Shown: piece after piece, positions 22,708-33,528 of the stretch
Layout of the letters: the number at the start of each line of letters is the position of its first letter
Numbering within the stretch: position 1 is the first letter of the stretch
From: Adiantum capillus-veneris
Taxonomy: Eukaryota > Streptophyta > Polypodiopsida > Polypodiales > Pteridaceae
Length of the DNA stretch: 64,000 nucleotides
Direction: 5' to 3'
NCBI GenBank assembly: GCA_014529385.2
Contig: CM043962.1
Location: forward strand, 128,099,470-128,163,469
The notes under the pieces: model-generated
Seen by the model: only the letters and a program-made list of their open reading frames with translations
Told to the model about the DNA's origin: nothing
Databases searched by the model: none
Program-made: the position numbers and the translations under genes

Positions 22708-22794
22708 ACCTAGCTAGGTACGATTGGGGGTAGGGAACCGCCAGCCCGGTTGGGGGGCCGGTGGTCCCCTGCCCCAAATCGTACATAGCTAGGT
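22708..22794. mobile_element. 87-bp foldback element
   Basis: The left arm ACCTAGCTAGGTACGATTGG and the right arm CAAATCGTACATAGCTAGGT pair with few mismatches, and pairing continues inward through GGTAGGGAACC versus GGTCCCCTGCC toward the GC-rich centre (CAGCCCGGTTGGGGGGCCGG). This could be a tiny MITE or a hairpin-forming transcript. A frame starting at 22761 begins inside the arm and is not a gene. Confidence 0.75.
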
Positions 22795-22987
22795 ATGTGG
22801 TGTCTCTCGAGCAAAAGCTCATGATGTTACGTATTGTATGGAAAACACTGAAAAAGTCTTTGTTTTCCTACATCAGAAAATTTCTAAATCTTCTTGTGTA
22901 TCAGCTTGAGATTTTTCTTGTTTGCCCCTTTGAAGTCTCTTCTCAGTATTTTAAACTAAGCCAGCTTTACTTAACTAAGCATTTTGC

Positions 22988-23195
22988 ATGGTCACGCGAG
23001 GCTTAGTTATCCATTTATCCTCCCAACTAAGCCTTGAACTTCACAACTATGCCAAAATCGGCATAGTTACAAAGGGTGGGCATAGTTATTCATTTAATGA
23101 GCCTCCTCTTTGCGTGTGCATGTGACCAAGAATGAGGCTGAGGCTTAGTTATTTGTTCAAATAACTTATAATAAAACTAAGGTTTGCGTGACCAT
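22988..23195. mobile_element. MITE, ATGGTCACGC family, copy 1
   Basis: The left end ATGGTCACGCGAGGCTTAGT is mirrored by a right end whose complement reads ATGGTCACGCAAACCTTAGT. The 208-bp element is non-coding and includes an internal motif (GCCAAAATCGGCATAGTTAC) that recurs elsewhere in the window. It belongs to the same family as the element at 23946. Confidence 0.65.
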
Positions 23196-23945
23196 TGCCT
23201 AAGCAATATAAGTGCTTGAAGCTTCATTAAGGCTTGACTAATTAGGTAAGGTAGAGATTTTAATGATTAGTGGCACTTCTACCTTTAAGGTAAAGCCGGT
23301 GCATGTTTCATTCCTGCAATCAGCACTAGGCAGCATAAGCAGGAAATTATGATTAGGTGTTTGCATTGATTTACAGCGCATTAAAAGCCCTATTCCTTTA
23401 CTACTGGAAGTACCTTAAAAGCTATATTGCTTTACACCCATGGAAATTATTCCTCAAATCTTCCAAGCAGTACATGGAGAGGGGATTTGCACAATGCACA
23501 TGCAGCGCGCACACACACAAGTGCAGCAAGCTGCAGCTGGACGTTGCATTGGGACGTAGTTCAAAGCATCAGTATATCAAGAATGCTCTCTCGAGTCTCA
23601 CTATATTGCAGTTTCTGATTCCACGTCTACCATTGCCTACTTTAGGCGCTCGCAAGGATTTACATACAAGCTGGACTCGAGACTAGCGCTACACTACATA
23701 CACACATTTATAAGCAGCAGAGTGTACGTGTATAGAGAGCCTGAAATGGGGATTGGAGATTTGGAAGAGCGTGGAAATCTTTGGGATCTGGACTGCGTTG
23801 TTGTTTTGTAGCAGTAAACGAAAAGCAGTGCTCTTAAAAGACAGGCTTCCCACAAAAAAGGCAGCATTACTCCTTGCCAAATGACTCACACAAAGAGACA
23901 AAATAACGACTAAGAGTGTGGTCACATGTGGCACAGGTAGACTAT
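23196..23945. other. intergenic, no recognisable gene
   Basis: A plus-strand frame of 109 codons at 23357-23686 carries no recognisable motif or supporting signal. Confidence 0.4.
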
Positions 23946-24289
23946 GGTCACGTGAGGGCTCAGTTATCCAGTGATATTCCAGCCATGTTCATGGTCACAG
24001 GCAAGCACAGTTATCAACGATTTACCTGCATGTGGCAGTCAACAAAAGCTACATGGAGGATATTGCTAGCAAGTAGAGAAAAGAGACGATCGAGAGAGAG
24101 AACGTAGATTCCTTTGAAAGCTGCCCGCATTAAATGTATTACAAACACCCCTTAGTGCAACTGTGTCAAAGTTGGCACAGTTACAAAAGGCTATGCTCGG
24201 TAGTACTAAGTTGGCTCAGCAGGATACACGTGAGCACATTGCGGGCTCAGTTATCTGCTAAGTTACTGATAACTGAGCCTCACGTGACC
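23946..24289. mobile_element. MITE with CACGTG-bearing terminal inverted repeats, copy 2
   Basis: The left end GGTCACGTGAGGGCTCAGTT and the right end AACTGAGCCTCACGTGACC are inverse copies over about 22 bases with one extra G. Total length is 344 bp. A second copy of the inner end motif makes a perfect 12-bp hairpin at 24244-24279 (GGCTCAGTTATC / GATAACTGAGCC). No coding capacity. The ends contain the G-box palindrome CACGTG, so each insertion could deliver a bZIP/bHLH site; that is inference. Confidence 0.75.
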
Positions 24290-24671
24290 ACCACATTATC
24301 CAAGAGTTTTCTGTAACCTATAACTGTGCTACTAAGCCTTTGTATATAATCAATGCTTGGTAGCAATGCACATCCGTAGTGGTTGCACAGGGCATAGTTA
24401 CAAAATGAAACTAGCACATGGAGGTGAGAACAACAAGTGATGAGCAAGCTAACTCGGGTGAGGGAGGGGGGTTGGCTACGTGGCCCGCACTCTTTGCAAC
24501 AAAGGCGGCTAATCTATGGCATAGAAGGCATTAGGGGTCGTCAAGTTTCAAATCGCAGTGTTTTGCAAGCATGTACTAGGCCTTGCATCTAAGGAACGGA
24601 GCTTCAAGTGAATATTATGCTGAAATCCGCAATTCTCAAGCACAGTTCTATTGTGCTTGGAGGATCTATTC
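24290..24671. other. intergenic, no recognisable gene
   Basis: No coding region. It includes one more GGCATAGTTACAAA motif near 24392-24405. Confidence 0.4.
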
Positions 24672-24745
24672 GCATGACCACGACTGAGGCACAATTATCC
24701 AGTGATATAATCGATAACTAATCCTCACATGACCATTGCCTAATT
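24672..24745. mobile_element. short relative of the GGTCACGTGAGG MITE family
   Basis: About 74 bases start with TCGCATGACCACGACTGAGG, continue with ATTATCCAGTGATAT as in the element at 23946, and end with GATAACTAATCCTCACATGA. It appears to be a minimal, internally deleted copy. Confidence 0.5.
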
Positions 24746-25565
24746 TTCTCAAAGCCTAAAGGGTGGACACTCCTAATTAAACTGTAATAGACATGGTGCG
24801 TGACGGTGATGGTGGGCATTAGGAGATGGGATCAAGGGTCCATATACATCTCGGGTCCCAACTTCAATCTAATGCCATCGAATATGTCATAAAACTTTCA
24901 CCCCATGACTCATTTGCACATCAAAAATTGACATGGATGCCTACACTTCATGAAGACGTGCATGAGTGACGTAGTTAGGACATGCTCTCAATGTCAAAGT
25001 TGTGGGCTCAATCCTCAGAGGTGGGAGGGGGGGACAAGGGGGGGGCCCACTAGTCTTGGGTACTTGATATTACTCTTTTCCAAAGATTACTTTGCTCGAG
25101 TTCTATGGTGATCACTAATTCCAGCGTAGATTGCCGGTGGAAGTTATAGTGGTGTGTGGCCCCACGAGCCACTCGCTACCTTATGTCAAAGCAATGTTTT
25201 GGGAAAATCATTTTTCTAAGGGAGTGGGTGCGTGTTCCAAAATTATCATAATGATAACAATGTATAACTAAGGTTAAACAGCAAAGAAAATCCATCCTCA
25301 TGGTGGCATGAGGTAATAATCTCAGCAGATGACGGGCACGTAGAGGTCAAAACATTGAATTCATGACTACACATGTGAGAATCTTGAGTACCCTACAGGT
25401 GTGAAAGCCGCTTGCAAACAAACGCTTGAGCAACACAAAGCCACGTTGCTCATTGACTTTTTGACTTACATATATGTCATTAAATGAGTTATGAGACCTA
25501 TCTTGGCACCTATGCCCAAATCACCATAGTTGCAAAGTGAGCTACATAGTTCTATTGTGTGGATG
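24746..25565. other. intergenic, no recognisable gene
   Basis: No coding region or clear repeat apart from a G-rich patch at 25020-25047 and a TATGCC/CATAGTTGCAAAG motif near 25510. Confidence 0.4.
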
Positions 25566-25570
25566 ATTTA

Positions 25571-25598
25571 TGTAATTGACGAGGGAGAAATACCGAGA

Positions 25599-25655
<57 letters not shown>

Positions 25656-25763
25656 GACTCCACAATCTGCAAGCCCCAAAGTGTGTAGAATACTCACACA
25701 GATGATGTATATATAGAGGGGACCCAAGTGCTATATATGGAGTGCTATATATAGAGCTCAACA
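25571..25763 (-). repeat. 3' LTR of the copia-like element
   Basis: On the minus strand it starts TGTTGAGCTCTATATATAGC and ends CCCTCGTCAATTACA; the right copy ends CGTCAACA, so three extra bases have entered this end. It contains (GA)n at about 25608-25652 and lacks four bases that the right LTR has near 25730. Confidence 0.75.
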
Positions 25764-25790
25764 CCCCCACTCAAATAAGGGTCCCTAACT
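25764..25790 (-). other. polypurine tract of the copia-like element
   Basis: On the minus strand CCTTATTTGAGTGGGGG runs directly into TGTTGAGC, the start of the LTR. This is the expected place for plus-strand priming. Confidence 0.7.
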
Positions 25791-26611
25791 GTGGATGAAA
25801 AAACCCTTGGGGGACTCAAGGGAAAAACCCACAGCTCTATATACACCCACTGTTATATTAAAAATATCATTGAATTTACAAAGAATGCCTATGAGGAGCT
25901 ACATCACTCCTACCAAGTACAACAATGGCCTTAAAAGGCTCAAGAGAGAGATATCTTTGTGTAGACTGCCAACATCTGCTCACCAAAAATGTCTTCATAA
26001 ACTTCTTTATTTTGCCATAATCTCCTCACCAAAAAATGTTTTGATAAACTTTAACTTTTGGTCATACCTACAAATATCATAAACTCAAGAAATACAACCG
26101 AGAAAATCTTAGCAATGTCAATGAAAATAATCCCAATCAAAATGTCATAAGAGACGGTTTGCAATGTTGTCCTTTTGATAACATAACAATGGATAGTACA
26201 TAAATACATGACATGAAATGATGTCCATACAATATTCAAGAAAATGGTCATAACAATGAAGATATGACAATGAGATGGCACATATGCATGTATAACAAAA
26301 CAAGAGTATATGTTCACAAATATGTATATATAACGAATGATCTCCATACAATATTCAAGACAGTGGCCACTACAATGATGGCATGACGATTGATAATGTC
26401 CGCGACGATATTCATAACGATGACCATAGTAATGATGACATGAGGATGACAATGTCCGAGACGATATTGAAGACAATGGCCATAACAATGATGGCATGAC
26501 AACCAGATAGCACATATGTATGTCTAACAAAATAAGAATGTATGTGTGCACATAAATGCATGACACAGGATGATGTCCGAGCAAGTGTTCATAACAATGA
26601 CCTTAGTAATG
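25791..26611. other. internal DNA of the copia-like element, left part, with 57-bp minisatellite
   Basis: 25791-26140 is unremarkable. From about 26150 to 26611 there are degenerate units of about 57 bases built on ATTCATAACAATG, CCATAGTAATGATG and CATGACGATG with GTCCGAGACGATATT. The array is cut at 26611 by the gag-only element and resumes at 34587. Confidence 0.6.
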
Positions 26612-26615
26612 ACGG

Positions 26616-27633
26616 TGAGGCGGTCCAGGGCGGGCAACAAGAGAGGCGGCCTCTAAACATCCCTCAAGGCTCCCGTGCTGCTCAATTGGGGCTGGGGCAA
26701 CCACAAGCAAAACAAAACAGCAAACCCACAGCCAAACCCAAACAAGATAGGGGCACCACCTAGTTATGGTATGCGAACTAGGACGCAAGAGATATTTTGG
26801 CACAACGAAGAAGATGCACCACACAACACACACAAACAACCTCACACCAAGACGCACACAAACTGGACCAGAGAGAGCTAGAGAAAAGGGAAGAGAGAGA
26901 GAAAAGGATCTTGCGTAATACCTTATTTGTGACTTGCAAATGGAGATGGTTCGTTATGATGCTATCGTAGAACTTGTATAAAACTCACTCAATGCTTAGT
27001 GATTGCTAAACATTGCCAAAACACACACACACTGTCTTAGGGTGTGGGAGACCTCTCACCACAATACCCTCTTACAATGGACACAAAACTGGCAATGGAA
27101 AACACACTAAAACACTTTCTAAAATCAAGATCAACCGATAAAAACTCAAATACACAAGTCACCTTGAATTCACCAAACCGTATTGCACAAATGGAAGGCC
27201 GAAGATTTGAACGTCGAATCACGCCTTTGATGCACCAAACCTCAATTTATTGATGATGAAAGAGCATATACAATAGTGGTTTTGAGATTTGTGGAACTCA
27301 CGCTCTCTCACTTGCAATGTGTAGCTTGAAAGCTTCTCTCACACCAAGAGTGAAGCTCACAAGTGGTTGCTACACCTAAGTCTCTCCTCATGCATAGAGT
27401 GTTGGGGTGCTATGTGAGATGTTGGAGGTTGTTTTACAAGAAGGAGAGGGGCCTATTTATAGGTTGGAGACCCCTCATTAAGATTATTGGAAATCCTAAT
27501 TTACAAGCTAACAAATCAGGATTATGATTTTTTTGAATATCAAAACATTGCGGGCCTTCTTTGTCTGCTTGAGTCATGGGTGTGGGCTCAAAAGAGAGCA
27601 TTATTGATGGTAGATAAGGTGAAAGTAAGTAAG

Positions 27634-27678
<45 letters not shown>

Positions 27679-28218
27679 ACTTTGTACATGTCTTGAGGTG
27701 AGGTGTCTTTTATGGTTAAGTCAATGCTATTTTGTGTTAGTATATTAGTGGTTAGTGTTAGTAATCACTAGAAAGTTAATGATATATTTACAATGGGTAG
27801 AATGGGGTGGTTGGTTGAAGTAAGATGGTTGAATGAAGTGAGCAAATCCTTGTGATGGTGAAGCTTGAAGAAGTTTTGGACTTACTTGTGTAGGTTCTCA
27901 AAATGACTATCGATCTTCTTCTTCGTCTTCCCTTCTTTACGCCACCGCCGCCAAGGTTGATTATCACGATGAAAATGGTAATTCCATTGATGAGATCTCT
28001 TGATTTGCAGAGGTTAAGCATGGTACACATGCTGAATTTATGTATATATATAAGGAGTAAGATGGAATTGTACTTTGGAGATAATAGAGAGAGGCATAGA
28101 GATGGTGTATGTACATGGAGAGCTCATATGAGAGCTATGGAAGTAAGTGGGGAGGTTAATGGTGAAGAAGGTGAGAGAAACCATTGAAGGTGCAGGTTTG
28201 AGTGAGGGATTGAGAGGA

Positions 28219-28257
<39 letters not shown>

Positions 28258-29315
28258 AGTGTGGAAAGAGGTGAGAGAAGACTATAGGCTACTTGTGAGA
28301 AAAGTGGGCAGACTGGGGTCCACTCAAAAAATCATATCTCACCGCTGGTAGCTCCAAAAATCATGAAAAAATTTGAGGTGATTATTCAAAGCGTGGGCTG
28401 CATTTTCTCTTTTGACCACTGCTCCAAATTCGGAGTGGAGATAGGTGCCAAAATTCTCACCAAAAAGCCTATTTTTATGCCTGCAAAAGTCTTTTAGTGG
28501 ACCCCTCCTTTGTTGAATTTGTACAATGCATCCAAGAGTGAGCCCCTCCTTTTTCATATTATAATACAAAGCATCCAAGTTGCCCTTGACCCATGCATGG
28601 AGGAGGATTATTGGTGAATAAAGAAATATATACATGGTGGGACTAGTGTATGGACTATTCATGGACTTTAGCTCAATGAGCACATGGTGTTAGAATAATG
28701 AGTAAAAATAATAATAAAAGTATGGAGGAGTTATGGATATGGAAAGATATTGGAATCATATGATATGGTCCCTCTTTGAATTATTTTAGGTGAAAGAGGA
28801 AAAGGTATGCAAGTAAATAATATAATAAACGTGACCAATGAGTAGAAATCAATTTTTTGTTTTCACGAGGGTGAGGGTGAAAATGTGGGAGTGATTTGTA
28901 TAAAGGAAAAATATAAGGTTAGAGTATGTATATATTGGCAAAAAATATACTTATGGTGTAAGAGGATGAAAGAAGGTGTACATAGGTTTAATAAAACACA
29001 CACCTAAGTAGAAATATTTAAATAAAATACCAAAATAATTATAAAGAATCCATATATTTAGGCCATATATACAATGAAATATTTACACACAAAGAGGCCA
29101 TAATATACTTTTATTTTATTTTTTATTTTATTTTTTTCGCTCAACTAGCCCAGTGACTAGCTAATTGAGGGTTTTAAGAAGATATGGGAAAAGCCCCCTA
29201 ACTCACACACGCCTATGTACAGTGAAATGGTAGGGATAGCCATAGCATTTGGGTGAATTTGGTAGGGTGGAGTAACTTACTATGGCAATTACGGAGAGCC
29301 GAAAAACGTCTATCA
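26616..29315 (-). repeat. 3' LTR of the gag-only element, 2700 bp
   Basis: Unusually long LTR. It differs from the other LTR by about 15 substitutions plus length changes in (GA)n (27638-27676, longer here) and (GT)n (28221-28254, 34 bases here against 80). The short frames inside it occur identically in both LTRs and show no recognisable domain. Confidence 0.9.
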
Positions 29316-29330
29316 TTAGCCCCCCCTTTA
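29316..29330 (-). other. polypurine tract of the gag-only element
   Basis: On the minus strand TAAAGGGGGGGCTAA runs directly into TGATAGACG, the first bases of the 3' LTR. Confidence 0.8.
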
Positions 29331-29362
29331 GATAATGGTACATTCATGTACCATTTATCCGA

Positions 29363-29787
29363 TCATACAACATGTAGATTGTGTAACGTCTGTCTTTGTC
29401 TGCTCTCATCCTTGAAGAACCTTTGTTGTATGATTAAAAAACCTTGTGTGATATGAAAGGTTCTTGATCCAATAGCATGATGAAATGAAGTAACGGAGTA
29501 AACCTCCTCCATCGAGAAAGTTTCCATAAGCACCCCCCCAGGATCAAAGATCTTGAAATATCTTTCCCAAAGCGAGATGTATGGTATGGAATCACTTACT
29601 GACTTCGGTTGAAGAAACTTGTAGATTTTACTGTTGTCCATCATTGCATCTATCACTATGAATGTGATATAAAAGATTGGTTGCTCTTCCTCCTGTGTAA
29701 AGTTGATGTATCTGCTACGATCTTCAAGAGCTTGTATGAGCGAATTCCTGAATTGTAGCTCATAAAATTCATTCAACCTGGGTAGGC
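29363..29787 (-). CDS. second frame after gag, unknown
   Basis: A frame of about 140 codons opens right where the gag frame stops, shifted by one base and overlapping its end by about seven bases. It has no in-frame ATG at the overlap, only TTG and GTG, so it could be reached only by frameshifting or read-through, or it is the rest of a longer ORF separated by an old indel. The sequence contains SLPRLNEFYELQFRNSL and DAMMDNSKIYKFL. I recognise no protease, RT or integrase motif. It ends 48 bases before the 3' LTR. Confidence 0.35.
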
Positions 29788-31551
29788 TCACCAAGTCAAA
29801 ATTATATGGCCTTCATGATTTAGGAAAGCTTGATCCATGCTTTCAGCTGCTATTGGAAGGTATTGCAAATAGTTTACCACATAGGTAGATAACAGAGGAA
29901 GGTTTCTATTGACTCCAACACATTGGAAGAGAATAGATTTTGGTATTGATTGATGAAATGTCCACATGTAGCAATCAACAAGTTTTTCATCTATGATGAA
30001 GACCAGAAGCATCACAATGTGCGACCTCCATACACCAAAGAACCAAATGAAGAAGATTTGGAAACATCCGTTTATCACCAAGTATTCATGTCCTCTTCCG
30101 CTTAAGAAGGTATGGTGTCCCTGATGAAAGGTATATGTGAAGAGAGGAGAAGTTGACCTTGAAGAGGTGAAACCCAATGTGAAGATGATTGGGGCTTCAA
30201 AAGCTTGGATTTTCTTGCTAAGAGGTTGTCCCATGAATGAAGAGCCACCCACTAAAACACCATTGGAGAGAATGATACCCTTCTGATAGTTTCCTTTTAT
30301 GATTTTATTTTTTACTACTCTCCCATGTTCTTCATCCCCTTCTAAGCCCCCCCTTTGGCAAGGTTGTAACTCCTCACATTGTACCACCTCAAAGGTTGAT
30401 GGAATACTGTTTGATTTTGTGAAAAATTTGGCTTCTTGCATGATAGATTTCTCTATGCTTAACATACATGGGTCATACCAATGCTTTTCAACATCCTCAA
30501 ACACTTCTTCAAGATTATCCTCACCTAGATTCAACTCACACTCTTCTACTTTGTTTTGGAGTTGGCATTCCATGTACACAATCATCTCTTTATGATCAAT
30601 GTGGTCTATGATCTCTCCACCTATGATTTCATCTTCTTCTTCACTCTCTTCTTTTAGACAAGATACACTCTCAGAATATTCCATAAGATCAAGGTTACCT
30701 TCAAGTTCTTCATTCTCCATAGAGTCATGTTGCACAAAAGCTTCGTCTGCTCGGACTAGAAATTGATCCTCCGCCAAAAGGTTGGATGTATCCATTATTG
30801 AATCATCAATGCCATTTGAGATATCTTGTGTCGATTTTTGCATGCTTGTGATAAAGGTAGAAGAAAGAGATTCCACATTTGAATCTTGGCCAGACACTTT
30901 AGCACTTGAATAATCAGTTGGCATGTAAGTAACTTCTTCAACATTTGTCGGAGTAGAAGGAGACAAGTATGGCAAAGGAGATGACCCTTTGATAGAAACA
31001 TTTTCATCAGGGTTGGTTCTTCCAGCATGATGGAAACCATTTTTGATGTAGAAGTACTTGTGAAACTTCCTTCGGGCAATATTGACCGCTTCTTCAAAGG
31101 TAGAGGGTCCACTACAAGTAACCTTAGTCTTTAGGAAAGGAGACAAACCCGAAATAAATTGATCCATTTTTACATAATCTGGAAATGTAGAACTAAATCC
31201 ACATCCTTCCCATTGACGAGAAAAAATATCCTCATAAGCATAGTAGTCTTCACCATGTTGTTGAAGTCTCCCTAGTGAAGCCCATGCTTTCTCCGTTGTT
31301 GGAACTTTAGAGAATCTGGCTTTCAAAGCTTTGGAAATTTGGGTATATCCATCTTCAATCTGAGAAGACATACTCCAAAACCATTGCTCAGCGTTGCCTC
31401 TAAGGCATAGCAATAGAAAATCCCCTTTTTCAATGTCATCCCTTTTACCAAGGATATGACAAACCATTCTAAAATCAACAAGAAAATCATCAAAATCTTC
31501 TTCTGGATTTCCAAAGAAGATTGGGATATCATCAAAGGTATAGCGTGTCAT
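29788..31551 (-). CDS. retrotransposon Gag polyprotein (gag-only element)
   Basis: An ATG-initiated frame of 587 codons encodes the capsid-like protein of the element. Residues about 10-170 match the plant retrotransposon gag domain: IPIFFGNPEEDFDDFLVDF (bait-like start), FLLLCLRGNAEQWFWSM (the characteristic A-x-x-W-F segment), LKARFSKV, then WEGCGF, FISGL and TFEEAVNIARRKF. The remaining about 400 residues are acidic and low in complexity up to about residue 350, then hydrophobic; no CCHC knuckle is visible. The start lies about 300 bases after the 5' LTR. The frame is intact, unlike nearly every other element protein here. It would assemble cytoplasmic particles that package the element RNA for RT supplied in trans; that is known for TR-GAG elements and inferred here. 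Confidence 0.85.
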   Translation of the reverse strand: MTRYTFDDIPIFFGNPEEDFDDFLVDFRMVCHILGKRDDIEKGDFLLLCLRGNAEQWFWSMSSQIEDGYTQISKALKARFSKVPTTEKAWASLGRLQQHGEDYYAYEDIFSRQWEGCGFSSTFPDYVKMDQFISGLSPFLKTKVTCSGPSTFEEAVNIARRKFHKYFYIKNGFHHAGRTNPDENVSIKGSSPLPYLSPSTPTNVEEVTYMPTDYSSAKVSGQDSNVESLSSTFITSMQKSTQDISNGIDDSIMDTSNLLAEDQFLVRADEAFVQHDSMENEELEGNLDLMEYSESVSCLKEESEEEDEIIGGEIIDHIDHKEMIVYMECQLQNKVEECELNLGEDNLEEVFEDVEKHWYDPCMLSIEKSIMQEAKFFTKSNSIPSTFEVVQCEELQPCQRGGLEGDEEHGRVVKNKIIKGNYQKGIILSNGVLVGGSSFMGQPLSKKIQAFEAPIIFTLGFTSSRSTSPLFTYTFHQGHHTFLSGRGHEYLVINGCFQIFFIWFFGVWRSHIVMLLVFIIDEKLVDCYMWTFHQSIPKSILFQCVGVNRNLPLLSTYVVNYLQYLPIAAESMDQAFLNHEGHIILTW

Positions 31552-31831
31552 AGTCTCTCAATGCTAGAACCACACACAGATTAGTTCCAAACAATCATCA
31601 ACTAACTACACAAAGTTTTGAAAGGTCTTTCAACATGAATTCTAGACTTTTATGTGAAAATGTTTTTTTCCTTTCTTATGTTATGCATAATCCGAACCAT
31701 ATTCTAGATCAATTTTTGTTTCCTTGAAATTAAACTCGGTCATACATGTTTTCATGATTCATAAAATCTACTCGATTATGCTGAAATTCAAGCATTCATG
31801 CAATACAACAACAATAAGCACAAAGTTAGCT

Positions 31832-31848
31832 CCTCAGTGGGGGCACCA
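31832..31848 (-). other. primer-binding site of the gag-only element
   Basis: On the minus strand the 5' LTR ends in CGCCTCA, followed by ATTT and TGGTGCCCCCACTGAGG. The TGG start pairs with a tRNA CCA tail and the four-base spacing resembles many plant gypsy elements. The tRNA was not identified. Confidence 0.65.
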
Positions 31849-31852
31849 AAAT

Positions 31853-32870
31853 TGAGGCGGTCCGGGGCGGGCAACAAGAGAGGCGGCCTCTAAACACCCC
31901 TCAAGGCTCCCATGCTGCTCAATTGGGGCTGGGGCAACCACAAGCAAAACAAAACAGCAAACCCACAGCCAAACCCAAACAAGATAGGGGCACCACCTAG
32001 TTATGGTATGCGAACTAGGACGCAAGAGATATTTTGGCACAACGAAGAAGATGCACCACACAACACACACAAACAACCTCACACCAAGACGCACACAAAC
32101 TGGACCAGAGAGAGCTAGAGAAAAGGGAAGAGAGAGAGAAAAGGATCTTGCGTAATACCTTATTTGTGACTTGCAAATGGAGATGGTTCGTTATGATGCT
32201 ATCGTAGAACTTGTATAAAACTCACTCAATGCTTAGTGATTGCTAAACATTGCCAAAACACACACACACTGTCTTAGGGTGTGGGAGACCTCTCACCACA
32301 ATACCCTCTTACAATGGACACAAAACTGGCAATGGAAAACACACTAAAACACTTTCTAAAATCAAGATCAACCGATAAAAACTCAAATACACAAGTCACC
32401 TTGAATTCACCAAACCGTATTGCACAAATGGAAGGCCGAAGATTTGAACGTCGAATCACGCCTTTGATGCACCAAACCTCAATTTATTGATGATGAAAGA
32501 GCATATACAATAGTGGTTTTGAGATTTGTGGAACTCGCGCTCTCTCACTTGCAATGTGTAGCTTGAAAGCTTCTCTCACACCAAGAGTGAAGCTCACAAG
32601 TGGTTGCTACACCTAAGTCTCTCCTCATGCATAGAGTGTTGGGGTGCTATGTGAGATGTTGGAGGTTGTTTTACAAGAAGGAGAGGGGCCTATTTATAGG
32701 TTGGAGACCCCTCATTAAGATTATTGGAAATCCTAATTTACAAGCTAACAAATCAGGATTATGATTTTTTTGAATATCAAAACATTGCGGGCCTTCTTTG
32801 TCTGCTTGAGTCATGGGTGTGGGCTCAAAAGAGAGCATTATTGATGGTAGATAAGGTGAAAGTAAGTAAG

Positions 32871-32901
<31 letters not shown>

Positions 32902-33443
32902 TTACTTTGTACATGTCTTGAGGTGAGGTGTCTTTTATGGTTAAGTCAATGCTATTTTGTGTTAGTATGTTAGTGGTTAGTGTTAGTAATCACTAGAAAG
33001 TTAATGATATATTTACAATGGGTAGAATGGGGTGGTTGGTTGAAGTAAGATGGTTGAATGAAGTGAGCAAATCCTTGTGATGGTGAAGCTTGAAGAAGTT
33101 TTGGACTTACTTGTGTAGGTTCTCAAAATGACTATCGATCTTCTTCTTCGTCTTCCCTTCTTTACGCCACCGCCGCCAAGGTTGATTATCACGATGAAAA
33201 TGGTAATTCCATTGATGAGATCTCTTGATTTGCAGAGGTTAAGCATGGTACACATGCTGAATTTATGTATATATATAAGGAGTAAGATGGAATTGTACTT
33301 TGGAGATAATAGAGAGAGGCATAGAGATGGTGTATGTACATGGAGAGCTCATATGAGAGCTATGGATATAAGTGGGGAGGTTAATGGTGAAGAAGGTGAG
33401 AGAAACCATTGAAGGTGCAGGTTTGAGTGAGGGATTGAGAGGA

Positions 33444-33528
<85 letters not shown>

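Noticed and set aside
22761-23006. 81-codon plus-strand frame
   Set aside because: Begins inside the arm of a foldback and ends inside a MITE; no motif.
25542-25770. Ser-Leu-rich minus-strand frames in the copia-like LTRs
   Set aside because: They are the (GA)n of the LTR with flanking LTR sequence, repeated at 38428-38625.
26603-26881. Small frames at the LTR start (for example 26675-26881) as genes
   Set aside because: They occur identically in both LTRs at 26.6 and 31.9 kb, cross the LTR edge in one case and lack recognisable motifs.
30299-31112. Frames opposite or out of phase within gag (30299-30595 plus, 30795-31112 minus)
   Set aside because: Shadows of the 587-codon gag frame with no independent signal.
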